Below, one piece after another: positions 37,172 to 47,108 of a stretch of DNA of 64,000 nucleotides (positions are counted from its first letter, which is position 1; each line of letters starts with the position of its first letter). Source of the DNA: Lactiplantibacillus pingfangensis (lineage in GTDB: Bacteria > Bacillota > Bacilli > Lactobacillales > Lactobacillaceae); NCBI RefSeq assembly GCF_005404945.1, contig NZ_BJDG01000005.1:62001-126000 (forward strand), given 5' to 3'. The translations under genes were made by a program, and so were the position numbers. The notes under the pieces are model-generated. The model saw nothing but the letters and a program-made list of their open reading frames with translations. It did no database searches and was not told where the DNA came from.

Positions 37172-37375
37172 AAAAAAGCGACTCTTATATCAGAGGATTA
37201 CTCCTCAAATACAAAAGACGCTTTCGCGTGCTTCCACTCTTGCTTCACCGTTGACCGGTCTCATTGTAGGGATAACGGCCACCCGATAACCATCGTGATA
37301 ATTGCACTTCAACTTGGGTCGCCGCGGCGTTCCAGTCCCCGTCGCTTCCTGAAGACATCTCCAAGTTTACTCTTA
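37172..37375 (-). promoter_or_regulatory. T-box riboswitch (tRNA-Cys) upstream of cysS
   Basis: The minus-strand leader holds a long stem I with candidate specifier TGC (Cys) at 37314-37316 in GAAGTGCAATT. A T-box-like segment AGAGTGGAAGCACGCG lies at about 37225-37240, where TGGA can pair with the tRNA-Cys end. It is followed by a terminator stem AAAGCG...CGCTTT with T run (37172-37224) containing GAGGA-GTAA-TCCTC. The T-box core differs somewhat from the usual GGGTGGNACCRCG. Confidence 0.78.
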
Positions 37376-37382
37376 TTATCGT

Positions 37383-38873
37383 TTATTTAGCTAATTCCGC
37401 AATCATGGCATCTAAGTGTTTCATGGTTGTTTCACGGCCTAATAATTCAATTGTTTCTGGCAATTCAGGACCATGCATTTCGTGAGAAACCGCAATCCGA
37501 ATTGGCATATACAATTGACGACCTTTGATCTTAGTATCTTTTTGAATTGACTTGATCGTCTTTTGAATTTCCGTTGCTTCGAAGACATCAACCGATTCAA
37601 TCCGTTGACGGAATTCTTTCAAGACCGTTGGTGCGGTCTCAACAGCTAATTCAGCCTTAGCTTCATCATTGATCTCCGCTGGGCCGTTAAAGAACAAGTC
37701 CGCCAATTCCACGATTTGACCCGTGTAACTCATTTGGTTCTTGTAGAGTGAGACTAACGTCCGCGTCCATTCAATTTGAGCTTGGGTTGGCCGTTTAGGT
37801 AAGCGTCCGGCCTTGATCAATTGACGAATTGACATCGCAAAGACTTCATTTTCATCGGACTTCTTGATGTATTGGTTATTAACCCATTCAAGTTTCTTCC
37901 CATCAAATGAAGCTGGCGATTTGCTCAAACGTTTTTCATCGTACATCTTGATGAATTCACGCTTAGTAAACAATTCATTCTCACCAACTGGCGACCAGCC
38001 GAGTAAGATGATGAAATTCAACATGGCTTCTGGTAAGTAGCCCAATTCCCGATATTGTTCGATAAATTGGAGCACCGTTTCATCACGTTTACTTAACTTC
38101 TTACCCGTTTCGGTATTGATGATCAAGCTCATGTGACCAAACTTTGGTGGATTCCAACCAAAGGCTTCATAAATCATTAATTGTTTTGGCGTATTGGCAA
38201 CATGATCGTCCCCACGGAAAACATGGCTGATTTGCATCATGTGGTCATCAACGACAACGGCAAAGTTATAGGTTGGCATCCCATCGCGCTTCTTGATGAC
38301 AAAATCGCCACCAACAGTCTTCGATTCAAATGACACATTACCCTTGACCATGTCGTCCCAAGCATAAGTTTGACCTTCTGGGACGTGGAAACGAATGACA
38401 GGTGTGATCCCAGCCGCTTTAGCAGCCGCAATCTTCGCTTGTTTTTCGTCTTCGCTCATGCCAGCAAATTCGTAGACGTAATGTGGCATTTCTTTGCGAG
38501 CCTTTTGCGCATCGCGTTGAGCCGTCAATTCGTCTTCCGTCATGTATGATTCATAGGCTTTGCCTTCATCAACTAATTGTTGAATCAATGGATCATAAAT
38601 TGCTTTCCGTTCTGATTGCCGATAAGGACCAAAGTCGCCACCCTTATCAGGACCTTCATCCCAGTCAATTCCTAACCAGGCTAAGTTATCCATCTGGCTC
38701 TTTTCACCGTCAGCGACGTTCCGCTTTAAATCGGTGTCTTCAATCCGTAAGATAAACTTTCCCTTATTATGCCGGGCAAACAAATAATTAAATAACGCTG
38801 TCCGAGCATTACCAATGTGTAAATGGCCAGTTGGACTTGGTGCGTAACGCACACGAATCTTGCTCTTTGCCAA
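37383..38873 (-). CDS. gltX: Glutamyl-tRNA synthetase
   Basis: The 496-residue class I enzyme charges tRNA-Glu and, in organisms without GlnRS, also tRNA-Gln for the GatCAB pathway. [20 protein letters not shown] (HIGH motif) and [12 protein letters not shown] (KLSKR form of KMSKS) are clear. I place the start at TTG 38873, giving [13 protein letters not shown]; the upstream in-frame ATG has no ribosome site, whereas AAAGAGG precedes the TTG. The preceding 180 bp has no recognisable leader. Confidence 0.96.
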   Translation of the reverse strand: MAKSKIRVRYAPSPTGHLHIGNARTALFNYLFARHNKGKFILRIEDTDLKRNVADGEKSQMDNLAWLGIDWDEGPDKGGDFGPYRQSERKAIYDPLIQQLVDEGKAYESYMTEDELTAQRDAQKARKEMPHYVYEFAGMSEDEKQAKIAAAKAAGITPVIRFHVPEGQTYAWDDMVKGNVSFESKTVGGDFVIKKRDGMPTYNFAVVVDDHMMQISHVFRGDDHVANTPKQLMIYEAFGWNPPKFGHMSLIINTETGKKLSKRDETVLQFIEQYRELGYLPEAMLNFIILLGWSPVGENELFTKREFIKMYDEKRLSKSPASFDGKKLEWVNNQYIKKSDENEVFAMSIRQLIKAGRLPKRPTQAQIEWTRTLVSLYKNQMSYTGQIVELADLFFNGPAEINDEAKAELAVETAPTVLKEFRQRIESVDVFEATEIQKTIKSIQKDTKIKGRQLYMPIRIAVSHEMHGPELPETIELLGRETTMKHLDAMIAELAK

Positions 38874-39053
38874 TGTGATTAACGCCTCTTTCATTTTTTA
38901 TCAAAACTTATTCGACAGACTCATCGTGCCGAAACGTGGTTGGTCAAGCGACCGCTGCTAGTAATGACATCAGCACGCCACTTGTCCGCACACACTTGCT
39001 AGTCCAGTTTACAATTTTTAGCACTAAAAATAAAGGACTCAGCGACATTCCGG

Positions 39054-40223
39054 CTATTTATTCCGATGATTATTATTATTGTTATTGTGATGCGTGTTAT
39101 TCTGGTTCTCATGCTCCGGCTTGTCCGAAATACCACGATTAGCGTGTGCCAAGCGTGCAAAAATCATGCGGCCAGCATCCGTCTGTAAAGCACTCGTCAC
39201 GACAACATCCACTTTTTCATTAATATAGAACTTACCATCTTCGACAACGACCATCGTCCCGTCATCCAAATAGCCGACCCCTTGTTGGCGCTCGCTCCCA
39301 TTTTTAACGACCATAATGTTCATCTCTTCACCAGGAATAACCCGTGGCTTGAGCGATTTAGCGAGTTGGTTAATATTCAGCACTTGGACGTTTTGGAATT
39401 CGATCACTTTATTCAAGTTATAGTCGTTGGTCACAATGACCCCGTTGACTTTTTTCGCCAACTGAATCAATTTGGTATCAACTTCTGGAATGTCTTCAAA
39501 ATCACCTTTATACATTTCGACCGGGATAATATTCTCACTCTGTAACTTGTTTAAAATATCCAACCCACGCCGACCACGAACTCGTTTGATACTATCCGCC
39601 GAATCCGCGATGTACTGTAGTTCGTACAAGACGAAGTTTGGCACTAATAAGGTCCCTTCAAGAAAACCAGTTTTGACCAAATCATAAATACGACCATCAA
39701 TCAAAATGTTAGTATCCAAAATTTTATAGTGATGATAATTTTGATCCGGTTGCGCATCCGTAATTTCCGGCGAAGTTTCTTTTTCACGCCGACGGAAGTT
39801 AAAGACCTTACGCCATTCATCAATTCGAGTGGTCCCAACACGGGCACCAATATAACCAAAGAACAGCATCAAGATAATCGGGACGACCGTGTTCAATAAG
39901 AATAATGGACTGCGATTGAATAATTGCGAAATCAGAACCGCGATCAGTAACCCAATAATGAACCCGACACTTCCGAATAATAAAGTCATCGGATTTTGTT
40001 TTGACAGATTTTTTTCAACACGATCAACTAATCGCATCGCCGCATTCGCTAAAAATAGTGACAGCACCCATAAAACAAGTGCCCCCAACAAAAAGTTGGT
40101 CAAAATATTATTTAACAACGGATTCGGTTGCGTCCAAATCGTGTTCCATAAAAATGGCAGGTAAGTTAATCCCAACGTCCCACCAACGACAATGAACACG
40201 AGTCGCACCGTTAATTTCTTCAT
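39054..40223 (-). CDS. PIN/TRAM-domain membrane protein YacL
   Basis: The 389-residue protein has four N-terminal membrane segments (residues 5-130), then a PIN nuclease-like domain starting YKILDTNILIDGRIYDLVKTG with acidic residues in VNGVIVTNDYNLN, and a TRAM domain GEEMNIMVVKNGSERQQGVGYLDDGTMVVVEDG. It is the conserved Firmicute YacL, adjacent to radA, of uncertain function, probably RNA-binding or nuclease. Unusually, the last 18 residues are almost only His and Asn, encoded by a short AAT/AAC-type repeat. GGGG precedes the ATG. Confidence 0.88.
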   Translation of the reverse strand: MKKLTVRLVFIVVGGTLGLTYLPFLWNTIWTQPNPLLNNILTNFLLGALVLWVLSLFLANAAMRLVDRVEKNLSKQNPMTLLFGSVGFIIGLLIAVLISQLFNRSPLFLLNTVVPIILMLFFGYIGARVGTTRIDEWRKVFNFRRREKETSPEITDAQPDQNYHHYKILDTNILIDGRIYDLVKTGFLEGTLLVPNFVLYELQYIADSADSIKRVRGRRGLDILNKLQSENIIPVEMYKGDFEDIPEVDTKLIQLAKKVNGVIVTNDYNLNKVIEFQNVQVLNINQLAKSLKPRVIPGEEMNIMVVKNGSERQQGVGYLDDGTMVVVEDGKFYINEKVDVVVTSALQTDAGRMIFARLAHANRGISDKPEHENQNNTHHNNNNNNHRNK

Positions 40224-40244
40224 GGCGTCAGCCCCTTTTTAAGT

Positions 40245-41621
40245 TTATTTTGGTTGTTGTAAAGCTAATTTAAGGGCCTCTTTCAAGGTGGCCACTCCAA
40301 CCACATCAATCCCTTTAGGAATATCCCAGCCTTGCAGATTATTCTTTGGGACAAAGATCCGTTTGAATCCTAACTTGGCAGCCTCACCAACACGCTGTTC
40401 AATCCGGTTAACCCGGCGAATTTCACCGGTCAGGCCAACTTCACCGACAAAGCAATCGCTTGGCCGCGTTTGTTGATCGCGGTAACTTGACGCGACACTG
40501 ACTGCAATCGCCAAGTCAATTGCCGGTTCATCCAGCTTCACGCCGCCAGCTGCCTTCAAATAAGCATCTTGATTTTGTAGCATTAAACTCGCACGCTTTT
40601 CAAGCACGGCCATCAACAAGGATACCCGATTGTGGTCGAGGCCACTAGCGGTTCGTTTGGCATTGCCGAAGACGGTTGGTGTCACTAATGCTTGGACTTC
40701 AACCAAGATTGGCCGCGTACCTTCCATCGAGACCACAATCGCCGAACCGGTCGCATCCTTCAAGCGTTCTTCTAAAAAGATTTCAGAAGGATTCGCGACT
40801 TCGTACAACCCACCCGTCCGCATTTCAAAAATACCGAGTTCATTAGTTGAGCCAAACCGATTTTTGACCGCGCGTAAAATCCGGTACGTATGGTGTAAAT
40901 CGCCTTCAAAATAAAGCACCGTATCCACCATATGTTCCAGAATCTTCGGCCCGGCAATGGCACCGCCCTTGGTCACATGACCCACGATAAAAATTGTAAT
41001 GCCATTAGTCTTCGAAATCTGCAACAACTCCGCGGTGATTTCACGAATTTGAGAAACAGAGCCAATCGCCGAATCGACATCGGGTTCTTGCATGGTTTGA
41101 ACTGAATCAATCACCACGTACTGCGGTTTGGTTGCTTCAATGGTTGCCCGAATATTACTCATATCCGTTTCTGGATATAAATAAAATTCTTCACTTTCAA
41201 CTTTTAGCCGTTCAGCACGCATTTTGACTTGTGCCGCACTTTCTTCACCAGTGACGTACAAGACAGAGCCACCAGTTTCAGCCAACTGACCGGAAACTTG
41301 TAGCAGTAAGGTTGACTTCCCAATCCCAGGATCCCCACCGATCAACACCAGCGACCCCGGTACCACACCACCGCCAAGCACCCGATTGAATTCCTGTAAC
41401 TTCGTCTTGACCCGTGGCGTTTTCGTCAAAGAAACTTCCTTGAGTCGTTGTGGCTTAGCCTGTTTACCGGCAAAGCTAACGCGTGATTTACGGTTCGGCG
41501 TTTTGTCGAAGTGTTCTTCAACCAAGGTATTCCATTCGCCACAATTAGGACAACGCCCTAAGTAACGTGGTGTTGAATACCCACAATTAGAACAAACAAA
41601 TTGTGTTTTAACTTTTGCCAC
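40245..41621 (-). CDS. radA: DNA repair protein RadA
   Basis: The 458-residue RecA-like helicase promotes branch migration in recombination. It has the N-terminal zinc finger [19 protein letters not shown], Walker [13 protein letters not shown] (about 94-105), the RadA-specific KNRFGSTNE motif and a C-terminal Lon-protease-like domain. The start is GTG 41621 after GGAGG. It lies 21 bp before yacL, cotranscribed. Confidence 0.96.
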   Translation of the reverse strand: MAKVKTQFVCSNCGYSTPRYLGRCPNCGEWNTLVEEHFDKTPNRKSRVSFAGKQAKPQRLKEVSLTKTPRVKTKLQEFNRVLGGGVVPGSLVLIGGDPGIGKSTLLLQVSGQLAETGGSVLYVTGEESAAQVKMRAERLKVESEEFYLYPETDMSNIRATIEATKPQYVVIDSVQTMQEPDVDSAIGSVSQIREITAELLQISKTNGITIFIVGHVTKGGAIAGPKILEHMVDTVLYFEGDLHHTYRILRAVKNRFGSTNELGIFEMRTGGLYEVANPSEIFLEERLKDATGSAIVVSMEGTRPILVEVQALVTPTVFGNAKRTASGLDHNRVSLLMAVLEKRASLMLQNQDAYLKAAGGVKLDEPAIDLAIAVSVASSYRDQQTRPSDCFVGEVGLTGEIRRVNRIEQRVGEAAKLGFKRIFVPKNNLQGWDIPKGIDVVGVATLKEALKLALQQPK

Positions 41622-41735
41622 TAATCATTTCCTCCAATCTACGCTCTTAGCCTAATGATTAAATATAGTCACCTTTTATTCTACCATTAATGGCCTTGAA
41701 AGCAGTGAAATTACCTTGGTTTAAGGTATTTTTAG

Positions 41736-42278
41736 TTATTTTCCACTCGAACCAAAACCGCCAGAACGGGTCGCCTTAATTTCAGTTTCATCGGTGGCCG
41801 TTAAATACTGCGTAAAAATACCTTGCCCAATCCGCTCGCCCTTTTTGATCTGGACATCACGAATCCCCATATTAACTAACTGAATAAAAATTTCGCCTTC
41901 ATTATTTTCATTATCATAATAGTCGGCATCAATGACACCAATCCCATTTGGCAAAATCAACCCGCGCTTCAGCGGGTTACTAGACCGGTTGGCGATCATT
42001 AAATATTCATCATCATTCATATAAGCCTTGATTCCAGTTGGTACCAAAAATGGTTTAAGCGTTTTGGCGGCTGCATCCAAGTCAGTAGCCGAGCTCGTCT
42101 CGCCATGGCGAAGTTGCCAGAGCACCTTAATAAAGTTCAACTTCCAAATTGACGGTAAAGTAAAATCCACTGCGGCTTCAAAATCATAGCCAGCAGCCTT
42201 TTTGGTCGTCCGATAAGGAATGGTTAATCCCGCTTTTTCATATTTGCTCACAATCTTAAATCCACGTGCCATTTTCAT
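41736..42278 (-). CDS. dut: dUTP diphosphatase
   Basis: The 180-residue trimeric enzyme converts dUTP to dUMP and limits uracil in DNA. RSSNPLKRGLILPNGIGVIDADYYDN holds motifs 2 and 3; GERIGQGIF motif 4 and the glycine-rich GGFGSSGK C-terminus motif 5. It has an insert of about 30 residues after motif 1 compared with minimal dUTPases, as seen in related lactic acid bacteria. The start may be either ATG at 42278 or the ATG two codons later, which has better spacing from GTGGG. Confidence 0.9.
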   Translation of the reverse strand: MKMARGFKIVSKYEKAGLTIPYRTTKKAAGYDFEAAVDFTLPSIWKLNFIKVLWQLRHGETSSATDLDAAAKTLKPFLVPTGIKAYMNDDEYLMIANRSSNPLKRGLILPNGIGVIDADYYDNENNEGEIFIQLVNMGIRDVQIKKGERIGQGIFTQYLTATDETEIKATRSGGFGSSGK

Positions 42279-42599
42279 TTCCCACTTTCTTTAGCTGTTT
42301 AGTTTTTTTTACGACATCTAAGCTGAAATATGCCAAGCACGATTGTGCCACCATGTCGCTGTTTAGAGATAGGTAGTATTGTCACCTTTTATAATGAAAT
42401 CAAGAATAGCTGATGACATCGAGCGATGAGCTGACCACTATCATCTCAAATTTTTATCATTTATTACAAGAATTGCTTGTCGTTATTATTTCGTCTATAA
42501 GTCGCACTGTAACAATCTAAATGCATGCTTTTTTTACTTGCGTCACAATCAAGACCATTGCTTGTCAGAGCTAGTCACCTCAAATAGACAGCACATTTA

Positions 42600-42760
42600 G
42601 CCGTGAGGTCGAGGAAATTTAGGGCTCAGTGGTGAAATTTTACTTAGCTGGCGGTGATTTACCGGCAGTTTAGTAAAAGGCTGGCTTTCGAGACCGCTTT
42701 TTGGCTCGAAAACGGCCCACCACGTTCCAGCCCTAAATTTCCTCGACCGGCAGGCGGCAA
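42600..42760 (-). repeat. Structured intergenic element, family D copy 2
   Basis: On the minus strand GTCGAGGAAATTTAGGGCT (42729-42747) pairs perfectly with AGCCCTAAATTTCCTCGAC (42608-42626) over 19 bp. The 102-nt interior repeats the copy 1 layout: TTTTCGAG/CTCGAAA around CCAAAAAGCGGT, TTTTACT/AGTAAAA enclosing CGGT/ACCG. Copy 1 is at 32925-33095. It lies in the 720-bp gap between divergent dut and GNAT genes. The segment 42279-42599 next to dut has no recognised feature beyond a presumed dut promoter. Confidence 0.78.
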
Positions 42761-42870
42761 CCACGCACTAGCTCCAGACCACTTTTGACCCGAAACCAAC
42801 TCACCACGTTCCAGTCCTAAATCTTCTCGACCGGTAGACGGCAACTTCGCACTAGTTTCAGGCCGCTTTA
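42761..42870 (-). repeat. Truncated tandem copy of the family D element
   Basis: On the minus strand this repeats the 5' half of copy 2: CCGGTCGAGAAGATTTAGG, ACTGGAACGTGG, a degraded TTTCGGGTCAAAAGTGGTCT hairpin, and GCGxxGTTGCCG. It lacks the 3' half. It looks like a decayed duplication directly upstream (in element orientation) of the intact copy. Confidence 0.65.
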
Positions 42871-43000
42871 AGCTATCATCGAACACACCCGATAATGTTA
42901 ATATTTTACCATACTTCAGCTAGATGTATCGTTGACAAATCAGGCATTTATCGGTTTAATTACCTTGAGAGTTAAAACCCTTTACAAGGTGGTGACAGCA

Positions 43001-43285
43001 ATGGAATTCACGCGTGAACCAAATCGATTTTTCTTTAATGATGCCACCGGAAAATTAGCCGGTGAGATTACCTTTCCCGCTAGTCAAGATGGTCAAGTCT
43101 GGGTGATCGAACATACTTTTGTGCGCGACGACTTTGGTCATCAAGGAATTGCCGGACAATTAGTCACGGCCGTCATTGACGCCGCGCGGGCAGAGCACAA
43201 GCAAATTAAGCCGCTTTGCACCTACGCTAAAGCATTCTTTGATCGTCACCCCGACGCAGCAGACGTTTTAGCCAATCAAAATTAA
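43001..43285 (+). CDS. Small GNAT-family N-acetyltransferase (YidJ-like)
   Basis: The 94-residue protein resembles the compact DUF/GNAT type: FFFNDATGKLAGEITFP, VIEHTFVRDDFGHQGIAGQLV (acetyl-CoA-binding loop RDDFGHQGIAGQL) and KPLCTYAKAFFDRHPD. It is about two-thirds the length of a normal GNAT domain, as in this subfamily. The start is ATG 43001 after GGTGG. It is 15 bp before rpiA and probably cotranscribed. The substrate is unknown. Confidence 0.85.
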   Translation: MEFTREPNRFFFNDATGKLAGEITFPASQDGQVWVIEHTFVRDDFGHQGIAGQLVTAVIDAARAEHKQIKPLCTYAKAFFDRHPDAADVLANQN

Positions 43286-43299
43286 GGAGCTAGCTGATT

Positions 43300-43983
43300 A
43301 TGACTCAAGATCAATTGAAACAACTTGTCGGCCAAAAAGCCGTTGAATATATCAAAGACGGCATGCAGGTCGGTCTCGGAACTGGTTCAACCGTTAAATT
43401 CATGGTTGATGCCCTTGGTGAACGTGTCAAGAATGAGCACCTAAATATTGTTGGTGTCTCCACTTCTGAACGGACCGCCGCCCAAGCTAAAAGTTTGGGT
43501 ATCCCTATGAAGTCCGTTGATGAAGTCGACCACCTTGATTTGACGATTGATGGTGCCGATGAAATTTCTGCAGACTATCAAGGCGTTAAAGGCGGCGGGG
43601 CCGCATTACTATTTGAAAAAATTGTCGCGATCAACTCAGATAAGATCATGTGGATTGTTGACGAAAGTAAACTCGTTGATCAACTTGGCGCCTTTGGGTT
43701 ACCAGTTGAAGTTATTCCTTATGGTAGCCAACATATTTTTGAAAAATTGGCGGCTAAAGGCTACCAGCCCGTCTTCCGTAAGGTTGATGGTGACTTCGTC
43801 CGCACAGATTCTAATAATTATCTCATTGACCTTCACTTAAACCCAATTGTTGATCCTCATGCCCTCGCTGAAGAACTCATTCATATGGTTGGCGTGGTCG
43901 AACATGGTCTATTTTTAGATATGGTCAATACTGTCATTGTCGGTCATGAAAACGGTCCCGAAGTCATTGAAGCCCGACCTTAA
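43300..43983 (+). CDS. rpiA: Ribose-5-phosphate isomerase A
   Basis: The 227-residue enzyme interconverts ribose 5-phosphate and ribulose 5-phosphate in the pentose phosphate and phosphoketolase routes. [15 protein letters not shown], the catalytic-loop [10 protein letters not shown] with [11 protein letters not shown], and the C-terminal [11 protein letters not shown] are RpiA signatures. AAGGAG precedes the ATG. The GNAT-rpiA-pepC order shows a small operon or close neighbours. Confidence 0.97.
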   Translation: MTQDQLKQLVGQKAVEYIKDGMQVGLGTGSTVKFMVDALGERVKNEHLNIVGVSTSERTAAQAKSLGIPMKSVDEVDHLDLTIDGADEISADYQGVKGGGAALLFEKIVAINSDKIMWIVDESKLVDQLGAFGLPVEVIPYGSQHIFEKLAAKGYQPVFRKVDGDFVRTDSNNYLIDLHLNPIVDPHALAEELIHMVGVVEHGLFLDMVNTVIVGHENGPEVIEARP

Positions 43984-44060
43984 TTTTAAAAATTCCGGAA
44001 CACTTGCCGGAAAGTCGATTTACCGATACAATTAAAATAAGATTAAAGGAGTGTGATTTT

Positions 44061-45392
44061 TTGAGTAAAGCAATTAGTATGGATCAAATCGCTAATTTCC
44101 AAGCTGATTTAGATCAACGCGCTGAAGCGAAAGTCATTGAACGCGCCGTCACCAAAAATGGGATCCTGGCTAGCAGCCAAGATATCCAAGCAATGAGTCA
44201 AACAACCCCAGTATTCTCGATTGATTTGGATACCGGTGGTGTAGCTAACCAAAAACAAAGTGGTCGTTGCTGGATGTTTGCCGCCTTGAACACAATGCGT
44301 CATTCATTAGCGGACCGTTTTAAATTAAAAGATTTCGAACTCTCACAAAACTATACCTTCTTCTGGGACAAATTCGAAAAAGCAAACTACTTCTACGAAA
44401 ACGTCTTAGCCACTGCTGATCAACCAACCAGCAGTCGTAAAGTGGCTTGGTTGATGACTACCCCACAACAAGATGGTGGTCAATGGGATATGCTCGTGGC
44501 CATTATCCAAAAATATGGGATCGTGCCTAAGAGTGTGATGCCCGAAACTTACAACAGTTCAAAGTCCGCTGAAATCAACAGCACTTTAAACTTAAAGCTA
44601 CGTAAAGACGCCGTTGAATTGCGTGAATTAGTTGCATCAAAAGCAACTGACGACCAAATTCAAGATCGTAAAGAAAAAATGTTAAATGAAGTTTACCGGA
44701 TGTTAGCTTATGCATTTGGCGAACCCGTTAACCAATTCGATTGGGAATATCGTGATGATGATAAAAATTATCATATCGACCAAGGCTTAACCCCTCAAAG
44801 CTTCTTCAAGAAGTATATTGGCTGGAACTTGGACGATTACGTTTCAATCATCAATGCCCCAACCGATGACAAGCCATACAACCACACTTACACCATTGAA
44901 ATGTTAGGCAACGTCTTAGGCGGCCGCGAAGTTAAGCATTTGAACGTCACAATGGCTGACTTCAAGCAACTTGCGATTAACCAACTTCAAGCTGGTCAAT
45001 CAGTCTGGTTCGGTTGTGATGTTGGTAAATCATCTGATCGTCAAAAAGGTGTGATGGCAACCGACGTTTACGGGACTGACGAATTATTCGATGTTGATCT
45101 CGCAATGTCTAAAGCTGAACGCTTGGATTACGGTCAAAGCTTAATGACCCATGCCATGGTTATCACCGGTGTTGACTTGGTCAACGGCCAACCAACTAAA
45201 TGGAAGGTCGAAAATAGCTGGGGTGACAAAGTCGGCGAAAAGGGCTTCTTCGTCATGAGTGATGCCTGGATGGACGAGTATTGCTACCAAGTTGTTGTAA
45301 ACAAACAATTCTTACCTGATGAACTCAAAGCTGCTCAAGCTGAAAAACCAACAGTCTTAGCACCTTGGGATCCAATGGGTGCCTTAGCTTAA
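44061..45392 (+). CDS. pepC: Aminopeptidase C (bleomycin hydrolase family C1B)
   Basis: The 443-residue cytoplasmic cysteine peptidase removes N-terminal residues from peptides and is part of the lactic acid bacterial proteolytic system. The catalytic Cys70 in QSGRCWMFAALN, His in MTHAMVITGV and Asn in KVENSWGDK are all present. The start is TTG 44061 behind AAAGGAG; the frame extends farther upstream without a ribosome site. A terminator follows. No signal peptide is seen, as expected. Confidence 0.96.
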   Translation: MSKAISMDQIANFQADLDQRAEAKVIERAVTKNGILASSQDIQAMSQTTPVFSIDLDTGGVANQKQSGRCWMFAALNTMRHSLADRFKLKDFELSQNYTFFWDKFEKANYFYENVLATADQPTSSRKVAWLMTTPQQDGGQWDMLVAIIQKYGIVPKSVMPETYNSSKSAEINSTLNLKLRKDAVELRELVASKATDDQIQDRKEKMLNEVYRMLAYAFGEPVNQFDWEYRDDDKNYHIDQGLTPQSFFKKYIGWNLDDYVSIINAPTDDKPYNHTYTIEMLGNVLGGREVKHLNVTMADFKQLAINQLQAGQSVWFGCDVGKSSDRQKGVMATDVYGTDELFDVDLAMSKAERLDYGQSLMTHAMVITGVDLVNGQPTKWKVENSWGDKVGEKGFFVMSDAWMDEYCYQVVVNKQFLPDELKAAQAEKPTVLAPWDPMGALA

Positions 45393-45405
45393 TCGCTGAG
45401 CGTTT

Positions 45406-45457
45406 AAAAATCCAATCATCGTTAATCAGTTTCTGATTGACTGTGATTGGATTTTTT
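45406..45457. terminator. Bidirectional terminator between pepC and multicopper oxidase
   Basis: AAAAATCCAATCA pairs with TGATTGGATTTTT, with a second inner stem GTTAATCAG/CTGATTGAC, and T runs on both sides between convergent genes. Confidence 0.88.
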
Positions 45458-45460
45458 TGT

Positions 45461-46924
45461 TTAACTCACTTTGATTTGCCCCATCATGCCCTGTTCTTCA
45501 TGTTCCAAGTTGTGACAATGATACATATAAATGCCCCGATTTTTAAACGTGAAGGCAATTTTGACAGACTGCCCTGATTTCAAATCAACCGTATCCTTCC
45601 AACCACGCTCGTTTGCTGGTGGCTGTTGCCCATCAATGCTCAGGATTCGGAATTGAACCCCGTGTAAATGAAATGGATGGCTACGACCGCTCATCATCCC
45701 CTGCGCATTTTTTAACGTCCAGACTTGCGGCTGTCCGACTTTAGCTGTCAAATCAATCCGCTTAGCACTGTAAGTTTTACCATTAATCGCAACCATATGT
45801 CCCATCCCACTAAAGGTTAAGGATTGTTGCTGGGCGCCTTCAGTCTTCGGCGTCGGTAACGAGCTCAAATTTGCAGGTAACCGACCACTTGTCTGTCGAT
45901 GTTTCGCCAATCGCAAGTTTAAGACGGCTTGTTTCCCGACCATGACGGCAAGCGGCTGTCCGGCTGCCAACTTAGTTGTATCAACGACGACTTCCGCCCT
46001 TTCGCCAGGCGCTAGCGCTAACTTTTTGACCGCCACTGGTTTTGCCAGCAAGCCACCATCATCCGCAATCTGTTGCATCGCCTGCTGATTACTCAACGTC
46101 AATTGATAATGACGCGCATTGGACCCGTTGACTAGCCGCAGCCGAACCAGTTTCGTCTTAACGTTGATGTAGGGATTGAGCGTCCCATTCATCAATAGTG
46201 TCGGTCCAGTTGTGCCATCAGACGAATAAGCTTTATCGTAATTGAGCTGATTCTGCGCATCAAACTGGCGATCCTGAATAATCACCGGAAAGTCATCTTT
46301 ACCATAGTCATGCGGCAACTTGAGCTTCTGACTAGCCGTATCGCTGACATAAATTAATCCCGCTAGACCTTGGTAGACTTGTTTGGCCGTGCTCCCCATG
46401 ACATGGGGATGAAACCACAGTGTGGCGGCTGGTTGGGTGACTTTAAACTTCACCCGCTTAGTCGCACCAGCGGCAACTGGCTCATGTGGACCGCCATCCA
46501 CTTTTCCTGGGACAACTGCCCCATGCCAATGAAAACTCGTCGCTTCACTGAGATCGTTTTTAGTCGTAATCGTGACAGTCTGCCCTTGCTTAACTTGTAA
46601 AACCGGGCCTAAATAATTACCATTATAGCCTAAGGTCCGTGTCTTTCGCCCGGCTTTAAAGGCCATGGTTCCCGACTGTGCGACCACGGTATAGGCAACC
46701 GACTGCGCATTCGATTGATCTGGCTTTAGCAGTGGTGGTAATGCTAACTTGTGACTAGCCGTTTTTGTGGCAACCAACTTTGTTGCTGAACTCCCATGTG
46801 ACATCATTCCGCTGTGACGTGCGGATTGTCCCATCATCGTTGGTCGTGATTGACCAATCGCAATGCCCACACCGAGTATGCCTAGACTGACGACCCCAAT
46901 CAAGCCCCAACTTTTTGCCTGCAT
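45461..46924 (-). CDS. Secreted multicopper oxidase (laccase/CueO-like)
   Basis: The 487-residue protein has an N-terminal hydrophobic segment (residues 7-24) acting as signal or anchor, then three cupredoxin domains. Copper-binding motifs are FHWHGAVV (about 131-138), WFHPHVMGS, HPFHLHGVQF near 418 and YHCHNLEHEEQGMMG near 468, covering type 1, 2 and 3 sites. A Met/His-rich stretch (MMGQSARHSGMMSHG, about 30-44) precedes the first domain and may bind copper. Likely roles are oxidation of Cu(I), phenolics or amines at the cell surface. The ribosome site (GGGGG) is spaced 9-10 nt from the ATG. Confidence 0.9.
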   Translation of the reverse strand: MQAKSWGLIGVVSLGILGVGIAIGQSRPTMMGQSARHSGMMSHGSSATKLVATKTASHKLALPPLLKPDQSNAQSVAYTVVAQSGTMAFKAGRKTRTLGYNGNYLGPVLQVKQGQTVTITTKNDLSEATSFHWHGAVVPGKVDGGPHEPVAAGATKRVKFKVTQPAATLWFHPHVMGSTAKQVYQGLAGLIYVSDTASQKLKLPHDYGKDDFPVIIQDRQFDAQNQLNYDKAYSSDGTTGPTLLMNGTLNPYINVKTKLVRLRLVNGSNARHYQLTLSNQQAMQQIADDGGLLAKPVAVKKLALAPGERAEVVVDTTKLAAGQPLAVMVGKQAVLNLRLAKHRQTSGRLPANLSSLPTPKTEGAQQQSLTFSGMGHMVAINGKTYSAKRIDLTAKVGQPQVWTLKNAQGMMSGRSHPFHLHGVQFRILSIDGQQPPANERGWKDTVDLKSGQSVKIAFTFKNRGIYMYHCHNLEHEEQGMMGQIKVS

Positions 46925-47108
46925 TATCCCGAACCCCCGTTAGCTTTTCTTGATTACAAGTGTAAACGAATTGACTGCAATTTACAACTGTAAACAATTT
47001 AAAACACAAAAAATGGTTTATGGGGTCCTCTCCGTAACAGATACCGCTAAATTAAGCTTGTGTTGCCACTTCTCAATACTCAGAATTGTTATGCCCTGTC
47101 GATTTCGA

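Noticed and set aside
42600-42870. CRISPR array in the dut-GNAT gap
   Set aside because: The repeats are one full and one partial copy of a folded element, not short regular repeats with unique spacers.
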